Of a DNA stretch of 64,000 bases, positions 1 through 6,549 are shown piece after piece. The stretch covers positions 1 to 64,000 of the forward strand of contig KE159638.1 of the NCBI GenBank assembly GCA_000403315.2, in the 5' to 3' direction. The number at the start of each line of letters is the position of its first letter. Position 1 is the first letter of the stretch. A program made the position numbers and the translations under genes. The notes beneath the pieces are model-generated. The model searched no databases, was not told the DNA's origin, and saw only the letters and a program-made list of their open reading frames with translations. Source of the DNA: Lachnospiraceae bacterium A2 (lineage in GTDB: Bacteria > Bacillota > Clostridia > Lachnospirales > Lachnospiraceae).

Positions 1-96
1 ATTTCACATGACGGGAGTGTAGAGTTCAACAGCCTTGGGAAGGAAATAGATGATTGGTTAGCCAGGTGGTGCATTACGTATATAGCTAGGGAATGA
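1..96 (+). CDS. 3' end of an unidentified prophage gene (partial)
   Basis: The first 31 codons of the window are open in frame 1 and stop with TGA at 94-96; the start lies outside the window. The tail ends in WCITYIARE. I do not recognise it. Its position just before the XhlA-holin-lysin cassette, where phage tail-fibre or receptor-binding genes usually sit, suggests the C-terminus of a tail protein. It converges tail-to-tail with a minus-strand tail-fibre-like fragment, with only five bases between the two stop codons. Confidence 0.45.
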   Translation: MSHDGSVEFNSLGKEIDDWLARWCITYIARE

Positions 97-101
97 TTCA
101 G

Positions 102-401
102 TCATGTTTTCTGTATAACCGTCCACCCCTCCCAGACAGCCATGTCATTTACATTATAAGAAGAACGAAAGGCAATCTTCCTCTTTCCATGGCAGATCCC
201 AAACTGAGCTTTGTAATATTCATTTGTTCCAAAGCAGAAAACCCTCCAGCCTCCCTCTGCTGTTGGGGCATGTATTGTTTCAGGGTAAGTGTATGCACAA
301 CCGCCTATAGGAACCATGTCACAGTCAATATAGTCGTTTCGGGATTCTGTAAGGAAAATACCCGTAAGCCCTATTTTGCTCCCTAAATCGGTGTTTAGTG
401 A
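102..401 (-). pseudogene. Tail-fibre C-terminal fragment (pyocin-knob-like), inverted relative to the prophage
   Basis: The minus-strand frame reads as about 100 residues of plausible tail-fibre C-terminus. It contains NAPT-like HAPT, FGTNEYYKAQFGICH, then IAFRSSYNV and a final WEGWTVIQKT before TGA. This pattern of aromatic and Arg/Ser residues near a terminal W-x-x-W is typical of pyocin-knob receptor-binding tails (family knowledge, not searched). The likeness continues upstream of the first ATG (317) to about 401, where it fades without any start codon or ribosome site. So it is a C-terminal piece lacking its N-terminus, on the strand opposite to the other prophage genes. It may be a silent cassette of an invertible tail-fibre segment or a decayed remnant. 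Confidence 0.5.
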
Positions 402-472
402 ACAGAATAAAAATGGTACAAATAGTTTTGAAAAATAATTTACAATAATAAAAAAGATTAGGAGAAATGCCT

Positions 473-796
473 ATGGAAGAATTGAAAAGGACAGAACATG
501 ATAAATTTCATGGAGAGTTTGCAGCAAGGATGGTGGAAGCAGATAAAAGGCAGAATAGACGGCTTGACCTGATGGAAGAAAACATTAATCGCATCAATGA
601 TCTCACCGTATCCATCGAAAGGATGGAAGTAAGCATGTCAAATATGATTGAAGAAATCAAAAAGCAGGGCGAGAGGTTGGAAAAGCTGGAGAACGAACCT
701 GTAGAAACCTACAATCAGGTGAAACAGTCTATTATCACTGCGGCTGTCGGAACGGTCGTAGGTGCTGCCGTAACTGCAATTTTAATGATTTTATAA
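473..796 (+). CDS. XhlA-like phage coiled-coil membrane protein
   Basis: This 107-residue protein has a charged, heptad-rich N-terminal two thirds (EENINRINDLTVSIERMEV and onward) and a single C-terminal membrane segment of Ala, Val and Ile ending in LMIL. That is the arrangement of hemolysin XhlA/BhlA-type proteins found just upstream of phage holins. Start 473 is preferred over the ATG at 467, because AGGAG at 460-464 gives 8 bases of spacing to 473 and only 2 to 467. It lies 13 bp upstream of the holin and probably helps the lysis cassette at the inner membrane. Confidence 0.7.
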   Translation: MEELKRTEHDKFHGEFAARMVEADKRQNRRLDLMEENINRINDLTVSIERMEVSMSNMIEEIKKQGERLEKLENEPVETYNQVKQSIITAAVGTVVGAAVTAILMIL

Positions 797-809
797 GGAA
801 GGAGAACGC

Positions 810-1025
810 ATGAGAAACAGAGATTGGAAAGAATGGTGGAGAGCAGCAGGTGTCAGAGCCGTGAAGACCATGGCACAGGGGGCTTTGGCATTAATCCCAG
901 CAGCTGCAACCATCACAGAGGTTGACTGGACAGTGGTTTTTGGTACAGCGGCATTGGCAGGTGTGGTATCTTTGCTGACATCTATCAAGGGCTTGCCTGA
1001 ATTAAACGAAAGCGAGGTAAAATAA
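810..1025 (+). CDS. Phage holin
   Basis: This 71-residue protein has a basic, Trp-rich start (RNRDWKEWW), one hydrophobic helix (ALALIPAAATI), a short polar turn and a second hydrophobic helix (VVFGTAALAGVVSLL), then a charged tail. Size, topology and sequence resemble the r1t/phi-LC3 class of small holins, which permeabilise the membrane at the end of the lytic cycle so the endolysin can act. A strong GGAAGGAG site precedes the ATG. It is directly followed by the endolysin gene, a standard lysis module. Confidence 0.8.
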   Translation: MRNRDWKEWWRAAGVRAVKTMAQGALALIPAAATITEVDWTVVFGTAALAGVVSLLTSIKGLPELNESEVK

Positions 1026-1026
1026 T

Positions 1027-1860
1027 ATGAGGGACATTGCAGCGTTGCACCCAAGGCTACAGACAAAGGCAGCACTTTTAAAAGAGGAGTGCAAAAAGCA
1101 GGGAATTTCTATCCTATTCAGCGAGTGTTTAAGGACGAAAGCGGAACAGGATGCATTGTATGCACAGGGAAGGACAGCTCCCGGTAATATCGTTACAAAC
1201 GCAAAAGGCAGTACATACAGCTCTCAGCACCAATGGGGGATTGCCATTGATTTCTATATTAATATGGACGTTGATGGGGACGGCGATAAAAAGGACGATG
1301 CCTTTAACAATTCCACGGGGCTGTTTGAGCAGGTCGGCGCCATTGCCAAATCTGTAGGCCTAGGATGGGGCGGTGACTGGACAAGCATCAAGGATAGGCC
1401 GCATTTGTACCTTCCTGACTGGGGAAGCACCGCTTCAAAGTTAAAGCAGCAGTACATAACACCAGAAAGGTTCATGCAGACTTGGGGTGATGGGAAGGTT
1501 ACTGTGGATGCAATTCAGGAAATTAACAAAGTTTCCCCTTCAGGGTACGAACGAACACAGTTCATTATGGATGTCCAGGCAGCAACTGGCTCTAAGGTGG
1601 ATGGGAAGGCCGGAAGTGAAACCATTAGGAACACCATTACGGTATCCGCGTCCAGGAACCGGAAGCACCCAGTGGTAGTACCCCTGCAGAAACGGCTGAA
1701 CGCCCTTGGGCATGATTGCGGAAAGGTGGATGGGATTGCGGGCCCTAAATTTACAGTGGCGGTAAATTCCTACCAGAAAAATGCCCTTGGTTACAGAAAT
1801 TTGGACGGGGAAGTTACGGCAGGAAAGAAGATGTGGAAATCCCTTCTTGGAATGGTTTAA
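1027..1860 (+). CDS. Phage endolysin: M15 D,D/L,D-peptidase with peptidoglycan-binding tail
   Basis: A 277-residue lysin. The N-terminal half has the VanY/M15 zinc peptidase pattern: SECLRTKAEQDALYAQGR, then SSQHQWGIAIDF with His and Asp ligands, and DRPHLYLPDWG with the third ligand His. It should cut peptide links in peptidoglycan. From about residue 180 there are two copies of a peptidoglycan-binding-like motif with K-V-D-G and a downstream G (SKVDGKAG and GKVDGIAG), which fit wall-targeting repeats. The start is one base after the holin stop. A strong hairpin terminator follows. Confidence 0.88.
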   Translation: MRDIAALHPRLQTKAALLKEECKKQGISILFSECLRTKAEQDALYAQGRTAPGNIVTNAKGSTYSSQHQWGIAIDFYINMDVDGDGDKKDDAFNNSTGLFEQVGAIAKSVGLGWGGDWTSIKDRPHLYLPDWGSTASKLKQQYITPERFMQTWGDGKVTVDAIQEINKVSPSGYERTQFIMDVQAATGSKVDGKAGSETIRNTITVSASRNRKHPVVVPLQKRLNALGHDCGKVDGIAGPKFTVAVNSYQKNALGYRNLDGEVTAGKKMWKSLLGMV

Positions 1861-1865
1861 GAGAG

Positions 1866-1889
1866 AGCCCCGGTTTATCCGGGGCTTTA
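1866..1889 (+). terminator. Terminator of the prophage lysis cassette
   Basis: An 8-bp perfect GC-rich stem (AGCCCCGG / CCGGGGCT) encloses a TTTAT loop and is followed by TTAT. It lies six bases after the endolysin stop, so it probably ends late phage transcription. Confidence 0.75.
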
Positions 1890-1963
1890 TTGCCATACAA
1901 TAATATGTCCGCATAATGTACGCAAATTGCCTTTAAACTATTGAAAATAAGGAAAAGATAATA

Positions 1964-2008
1964 TGACTTTTAATCAAGTTGTCCGGGGTTCGAATCCCCG
2001 ATGTCTCA
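1964..2008 (+). other. Prophage attachment site: 3' half of tRNA-Lys(UUU)
   Basis: The 45 bases from TGACTTTTAATCA to ATGTCTCA are a 3' half tRNA. They give the anticodon loop CTTTTAA (anticodon UUU, Lys) with its 3' stem, the variable loop, a T arm with stem CGGGG/CCCCG around TTCGAAT, and the 3' acceptor strand ATGTCTC plus discriminator A. The bases just 5' (AAGATAATA) do not continue a tRNA. A tRNA 3' half directly after a phage lysis cassette is the classical att site: phage integrate at a tRNA and leave its 3' end duplicated at the far side. The intact tRNA-Lys and the integrase should lie beyond the left edge. Confidence 0.88.
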
Positions 2009-2017
2009 TTTGCAGGG

Positions 2018-2053
2018 AATAGCGGAAAGCTGAATGGAAAGCTTTCCGCTATT
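2018..2053. terminator. Perfect 13-bp hairpin, probable bidirectional terminator
   Basis: AATAGCGGAAAGC pairs perfectly with GCTTTCCGCTATT around a 10-base loop, ten bases past the tRNA-Lys 3' end. A T-run follows at about 2064-2070. It would end the tRNA transcript on the plus strand and the Xre gene on the minus strand. Confidence 0.7.
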
Positions 2054-2089
2054 TATATGGCTTATTTTTTCAAATTTCTTCCATAAAAA

Positions 2090-2404
2090 TCAGGCGTTTT
2101 CTTCACACAGCCGGTTTAAAAGGCTGAGTACCAGAATCATATCACTGTCATTGAGCAATTTAAATTTTGATAAAGCTTTATTCACTAACTCCGGGTTCTG
2201 TTGTTGCTGGTCGAAAAATTCCACAGGCGTTATTTCAAAGTAATCACATATGGAAAAAAATTCCGTTAGGGAAGGAAGTGATTTGCCGGAAGAAATGTTA
2301 TTGATATACCCTCTGCTATGCCCTAAGTCGTAACTCATCTGATATTCTGAAATTCCTTTTTTTATCCGAAGCTGTGTAATCCGGTTCCTCACAAATTGGT
2401 CCAT
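2090..2404 (-). CDS. Small Xre-family HTH transcriptional regulator
   Basis: A 104-residue protein with one Cro/C1-type helix-turn-helix over about residues 8-62: RITQLRIKKGISEYQMS, then GHSRGYINNISSGKSLPS and FFSICDYFEITPVEFF. A leucine-rich tail follows. The longer reading from 2491 would add 29 hydrophobic residues. The start at 2404 is chosen because AGGAGGGAG lies just upstream at the right distance. It is outside the prophage attachment site, so it is a host gene or part of an older insertion. Its target is unknown. Confidence 0.8.
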   Translation of the reverse strand: MDQFVRNRITQLRIKKGISEYQMSYDLGHSRGYINNISSGKSLPSLTEFFSICDYFEITPVEFFDQQQQNPELVNKALSKFKLLNDSDMILVLSLLNRLCEENA

Positions 2405-2597
2405 AAAAATCTCCCTCCTGACTATATACATATTATAAATGACAAAAATAAGGAGTATTCTATATAAATATGTTATAATATCTTGAAACATCTATTTTAA
2501 AATGTTATTATATGATAAAAAATGATAATAGAAGAAATTTGGAGAAAAAAGACATTTATAAGAAGATAATAAAGGAAGCATTGGAATGGAGGCAGAT

Positions 2598-3329
2598 ATG
2601 TGGAAAAGGACAGGACATAATTTGCAGATGTTATTTTTATGCCTTTGCGGCCTATTTCTGTTTCGGGGCTGGACGGTAAGTGCAGCGGTGGCAGGAACAG
2701 CAGAAAACTATGAGATGGGGGAAGAATTTGAGGGTGGGATGGGGTATGATGGGGAAGTAAGGGTGTTCCAGTTTATGATTTTGGAAAAATCCCGTGTCAC
2801 CTTGAATTTAAAGTGCAGTGGGAGGGGATGCACAGGGGCAATTTATGACTCGGCGGGGCGGGAGGTACTGCACAAAGAGGATTTAGAATTTACAACAAAT
2901 TTTTTTACTGGATGGTCGTCGGCAGAATTAACAAGAATTCTTGAGCCTGGTATTTATAATCTGCAATTAAAGCATGAAAGAAAATGGAAATGGCAGAAAT
3001 GCAGGTTTTTGTTTCAGCTTTCGGCACAACGGCAGATACATTTGTCAAAAGGGGTATTAAATTCCTTGGAAAGCAAAGGCTCTGGGCAGCTTACCGTTAC
3101 CTGTAAGCCAGTAAAAAATGCCATTGGATACCGGATACAGTATGCAAGGGATGCACAGTTCCAGATTGGCGTAAGGACATTTTATGCCCCAATGCCTACA
3201 GAAACGATAAAGGATTTAGAAAAGGGAGTGCGCTATTATGTGAAAATATGCCCATATACTGTATACGATGACGGCACATATGTATATGGGCAAAATTCTT
3301 TTGTAAAATCAGAAATTACCAAACCATAA
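2598..3329 (+). CDS. Secreted protein of unknown function, fibronectin III-like C-terminus
   Basis: This 243-residue protein has a clear signal peptide (LFLCLCGLFLFRGWTVSAAVA). The middle part is a beta-rich region that may be a jelly-roll or pre-peptidase-like domain (VRVFQFMILEKSRVTLNLKC). The last roughly 85 residues look like a fibronectin type III fold (LTVTCKPVKNAIGYRIQYA, then TETIKDLEKGVRYYVKICPY). No catalytic motif or sorting signal is visible. Start 2598 is chosen because GGAGG lies six bases ahead. It is monocistronic. I infer an exported or cell-surface role only. Confidence 0.65.
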   Translation: MWKRTGHNLQMLFLCLCGLFLFRGWTVSAAVAGTAENYEMGEEFEGGMGYDGEVRVFQFMILEKSRVTLNLKCSGRGCTGAIYDSAGREVLHKEDLEFTTNFFTGWSSAELTRILEPGIYNLQLKHERKWKWQKCRFLFQLSAQRQIHLSKGVLNSLESKGSGQLTVTCKPVKNAIGYRIQYARDAQFQIGVRTFYAPMPTETIKDLEKGVRYYVKICPYTVYDDGTYVYGQNSFVKSEITKP

Positions 3330-3364
3330 AAAGTATGAAAATTTTATATAATTGAGAAAAAGTG

Positions 3365-3394
3365 TTGAAATTGCTTGGAAATTAATGATAATAT
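3365..3394 (+). promoter_or_regulatory. Sigma-A-type promoter for the fucO-like gene
   Basis: TTGAAA (3365-3370), an 18-base spacer and TAATAT (3389-3394) stand 47 bases upstream of the dehydrogenase start, with no other gene between. Confidence 0.5.
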
Positions 3395-3440
3395 TTATAC
3401 AGATTCCGTATAGGGATTGCAAAGAGAAAGGAGAAGGAAA

Positions 3441-4589
3441 ATGGCAAACAGATTTGTATTGAATGAAACATCATATCATGGGGCAGGCGCGATTCAGGAA
3501 ATTGCGGCAGAGGCAAAAGGCAGGGGGTTCCAGAAGGCTTTTGTATGTTCTGATCCAGATTTGGTGAAGTTTGGGGTAACAAAGAAAGTTTTGGATGTAC
3601 TGGATGGTGCAGGATTGGTATATGAATTATATTCTGATATTAAGCCAAACCCAACCATTGAAAATGTGCAGACGGGGGTAGCAGCATATAAGAAGTCAGG
3701 GGCAGACTATCTGGTTGCAATTGGCGGTGGTTCTTCTATGGATACGGCTAAGGCAATTGGCATTATTATCAATAACCCGGAGTTTGAAGACGTAGTGAGC
3801 TTAGAGGGGGTTGCTCCTACCAAGAACAAATCTGTCCCGATTTTTGCAGTGCCGACTACGGCAGGGACAGCAGCAGAAGTAACGATTAACTATGTAATTA
3901 CAGATGCAGCAAAGAACCGGAAAATGGTGTGCGTAGACCCGAAAGATATCCCAGTTGTGGCGTTTGTAGATTCAGATATGATGGCTTCTATGCCAAAGGG
4001 GCTGACTGCAGCTACTGGCATGGATGCTTTGACCCATGCAATTGAAGGGTATATTACCGCAGGGGCTTGGGAATTGTCCGATATGTTCCATATTAAGGCA
4101 ATTGAAATCATTGCAAAGAGCCTGCGCGGGGCTGTTGACAATACCCCGGAAGGCAGGGAAGGCATGGCTCTGGGGCAGTATGTGGCAGGCATGGGATTTT
4201 CCAATGTAGGGCTTGGGATTGTCCACTCTATGGCACATCCCCTTGGTGCGCTGTATGATACACCGCATGGCGTGGCAAATGCAATTATCCTGCCTACAGT
4301 AATGGAATATAATGCAGAAGCGACTGGCGGCAAATACCGGGAAATTGCCCGGGCTATGGGCGTGGAAGGCGTAGATTCCATGACACAGGAAGAATACCGG
4401 AAAGCAGCTATTGATGCAGTGAAACAGCTTTCCGCGGATGTTGGGATTCCAAAGGACTTGAAGGAAATTGTGAAAAAAGAGGACATTCCTTTCCTGGCAC
4501 AGTCTGCTTTTAACGATGCATGCAGGCCGGGGAACCCGAAGGAAACCAGCGTGGAAGATATTACGAAATTGTATGAAGCCTTAATTTAA
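3441..4589 (+). CDS. fucO: Iron-dependent alcohol dehydrogenase, lactaldehyde reductase (FucO) type
   Basis: This 382-residue protein matches the remembered E. coli FucO sequence along most of its length. Examples are MANRFVLNETSYHG at the start, the NAD-binding AIGGGSSMDTAKAIGII, VPTTAGTAAEVTINYVITD, and the metal-site regions GMDALTHAIEGY and VHSMAHPLGALYDTPHG with their Asp and His ligands. Such enzymes reduce lactaldehyde to 1,2-propanediol with NADH, or act on related short alcohols. There is no fucose or rhamnose gene nearby, so the true substrate is open. Start 3441 follows an AAGGAGAAGG site; the upstream ATG at 3417 has none. Confidence 0.85.
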   Translation: MANRFVLNETSYHGAGAIQEIAAEAKGRGFQKAFVCSDPDLVKFGVTKKVLDVLDGAGLVYELYSDIKPNPTIENVQTGVAAYKKSGADYLVAIGGGSSMDTAKAIGIIINNPEFEDVVSLEGVAPTKNKSVPIFAVPTTAGTAAEVTINYVITDAAKNRKMVCVDPKDIPVVAFVDSDMMASMPKGLTAATGMDALTHAIEGYITAGAWELSDMFHIKAIEIIAKSLRGAVDNTPEGREGMALGQYVAGMGFSNVGLGIVHSMAHPLGALYDTPHGVANAIILPTVMEYNAEATGGKYREIARAMGVEGVDSMTQEEYRKAAIDAVKQLSADVGIPKDLKEIVKKEDIPFLAQSAFNDACRPGNPKETSVEDITKLYEALI

Positions 4590-4636
4590 TCTGGCAGCAA
4601 AGGATTTTTGTGGAAAAGGTATTTATGCTAATTTAA

Positions 4637-4735
4637 GGGTCTGTTGCAAAATGCAGCTTATATACCATGTATGGATGGGATTCTTGAGTCCCGAATGCCA
4701 TATTTTGTATATAGCAGCTATTTTGCAACAGCCCC
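4637..4735. repeat. 99-bp inverted-repeat element with IS6-like ends (MITE-like)
   Basis: The ends GGGTCTGTTGCAAAAT (left) and GGGGCTGTTGCAAAAT (right, read inward) match at 15 of 16 bases, and the pairing continues inward (CTTATATAC versus GTATATAG). The sequence of these ends is like the terminal repeats of IS6-family insertion sequences. There is no room for a transposase and no obvious target duplication. It could also act as a terminator for the upstream gene, since CCCCTTTT follows the right arm. Confidence 0.5.
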
Positions 4736-4807
4736 TTTTGCACTTTTTATGTTCCATAAAAAGTGCTATTCGAAATACAAAAAAACAGCAGGGAATAGGA
4801 GAAAGAG

Positions 4808-6010
4808 ATGAAATATGATTTTACTTCGGTTTTGGAGCGCCATGGCAAGGATGCCATGGCGGTAGATAGTTTGGGGAATGAAGACTGGGCTCCGAAAGCG
4901 CCGGAAGATGGGTTTGATGCCATTCCCATGTGGGTAGCTGACATGAATTTCCCTACTGTGCCTACCGTCCAACAGGAAATTATGGAGCGGGCGGGGCATC
5001 CGGCATTCGGATATTTTACCCCCTCGGAGGAATATTACCAGTCCATCATACAATGGCAGACAGCCAGAAATAAGGTGGAGGGTCTGTCAAAAGAGTGTAT
5101 TGGGTATGAAAATGGGGTGTTGGGCTGCGTGGTTTCTGCTTTGGCTGCTTTTACATCCCCAGGGGACAAGGTTTTGCTCCACAGCCCTACATATACAGGG
5201 TTTACCAATAGCATTGGGAATATAGGGCTTGGAATTGTCCACAGCCCCTTAAAACAGGATGAAAACCATGTCTGGCGGATGGATTATGGGGATATGGACA
5301 GGAAACTGAAAGAACACAACATCCACGCGGCGGTATTTTGCAGCCCCCATAATCCTTGCGGGCGTGTCTGGGAGAGGTGGGAGCTTGAAAAGGCTATGGA
5401 GGTTTACCGGGCGAATAGATGTGTGGTAATATCGGATGAAATTTGGTCGGACATCCTGTTAAACGGCCATAAGCATATCCCTACCCAGTCCGTCAGTGAA
5501 GATGCAAGGAACCGTACAGTGGCTGTTTATGCCCCCAGCAAGACATTCAATTTGGCGGGGCTGGTAGGCAGCTACCATATTATTTATGATAAATACCTTA
5601 GGGACAGGGTACGAGCCAATGGTAGCAAATCCCATTACAACAATATGAATGTGCTGTCCATGCATGCCCTGATTGGGGCTTACCAGCCAGAAGGGCATAG
5701 GTGGGTGGATGAGCTTTGCCAGGTATTGAGCGGAAATATTAATTTTGCATGCAGTTTCATTGAGGAACATTTTGAAGGTGTGCAGGTAAGCAAGCCGGAA
5801 GGGACATATATGCTGTTTTTGGACTGTTCCCAGTGGTGCAGGGACCATGGGAAAACAGTCGGCGACGTGCTGGAAGCTGGATGGAAGGTTGGTGTGGCGT
5901 GGCAGGATGGCAGGATGTTCCATGGACCCTGCGCCATCCGCATGAACCTTGCGCTGCCCTTGGCAAGAGTACAGGAGGCTTTCCGGCGGTTGGAAAAATA
6001 TGTATTTTAA
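4808..6010 (+). CDS. PatB/MalY-type PLP-dependent C-S lyase (cystathionine beta-lyase-like aminotransferase)
   Basis: A 400-residue fold-type I PLP enzyme. It opens with the family hallmark of this branch, IPMWVADMNFP. It has a PHNPCGR substrate and cofactor loop, SDEIWSDILL with the PLP-pyridine Asp, and SKTFNLAGLVGS with the Schiff-base Lys. Length is normal for MalY/PatB proteins, which cleave cystathionine or cysteine to an oxoacid, ammonia and a thiol. It stands alone, with a ribosome site (GGAGAAAGAG) next to the ATG. Placement just before the Met T-box fits sulfur amino-acid metabolism but is not proof. Confidence 0.85.
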   Translation: MKYDFTSVLERHGKDAMAVDSLGNEDWAPKAPEDGFDAIPMWVADMNFPTVPTVQQEIMERAGHPAFGYFTPSEEYYQSIIQWQTARNKVEGLSKECIGYENGVLGCVVSALAAFTSPGDKVLLHSPTYTGFTNSIGNIGLGIVHSPLKQDENHVWRMDYGDMDRKLKEHNIHAAVFCSPHNPCGRVWERWELEKAMEVYRANRCVVISDEIWSDILLNGHKHIPTQSVSEDARNRTVAVYAPSKTFNLAGLVGSYHIIYDKYLRDRVRANGSKSHYNNMNVLSMHALIGAYQPEGHRWVDELCQVLSGNINFACSFIEEHFEGVQVSKPEGTYMLFLDCSQWCRDHGKTVGDVLEAGWKVGVAWQDGRMFHGPCAIRMNLALPLARVQEAFRRLEKYVF

Positions 6011-6092
6011 CATGCTGGATTTTGTGCAGGCTTTTTTCTTGACTTTCCAACAGTTCTATGGTAGTCTTTGATATAAATCAGAAGATGGAAAC

Positions 6093-6431
6093 ACAGTGAA
6101 AAAGAGAGTACGCATACCAGAATGGCAAAGAGAATCCCGGCGGGTGGGAAGGGACGCAGGAGGGTATGCGGAAGATGGCTTTGGAGTGGCATTGGTGAAC
6201 TGTCTTAAATGGGCAGCTAGGCAATGACAGGACCGCCTGTTACAGCGGGAAGTATAGAGGGGCGCTAAGGTTATCTGAAAACGTTAGTTACGCCATATGG
6301 AAGGGAGTTTCAAGCGCGTTCTGGGCAGTTCCCAAAATACTTGCAAAGGCCTGTGCTGTGAAGGGCAGGCAAAGAGAAGTGGTACCGCGGGACAGTCCGC
6401 CTTCTATCTTATGGTAGGAGGCGGATTTTTT
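6093..6431 (+). promoter_or_regulatory. Methionine T-box leader of metG
   Basis: The conserved T-box element AAGTGGTACCGCGG is at about 6378-6391. It precedes a terminator hairpin (TCCGCC at 6396-6401, paired with GGCGGA, then TTTTTT) that it can prevent. The UGGU in the T-box would pair with an ACCA tRNA end, as in tRNA-Met. Upstream, an AGTA bulge (6107-6110), the paired arms CGCATACC / GGTATGCG and a GGAAGATG segment look like the specifier loop of stem I. The ATG at 6175-6177 is then the likely Met specifier codon. Uncharged tRNA-Met should allow read-through into metG. The region 6011-6549 holds no other gene. Confidence 0.88.
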
Positions 6432-6549
6432 GCTTTATAGGATTAGGGTATCAAAAGCACCTTAATCTATATGGGAAATTACACCCTATAAAGAAAAATG
6501 CCCCGCAGGTACCATGATAATTGGAACATTTATGAAGGAGGCAAAAATT

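Noticed and set aside
93..386. Plus-strand 97-codon ORF at the left end
   Set aside because: It is antisense to the tail-fibre-like fragment and has no ribosome site or recognisable domain.
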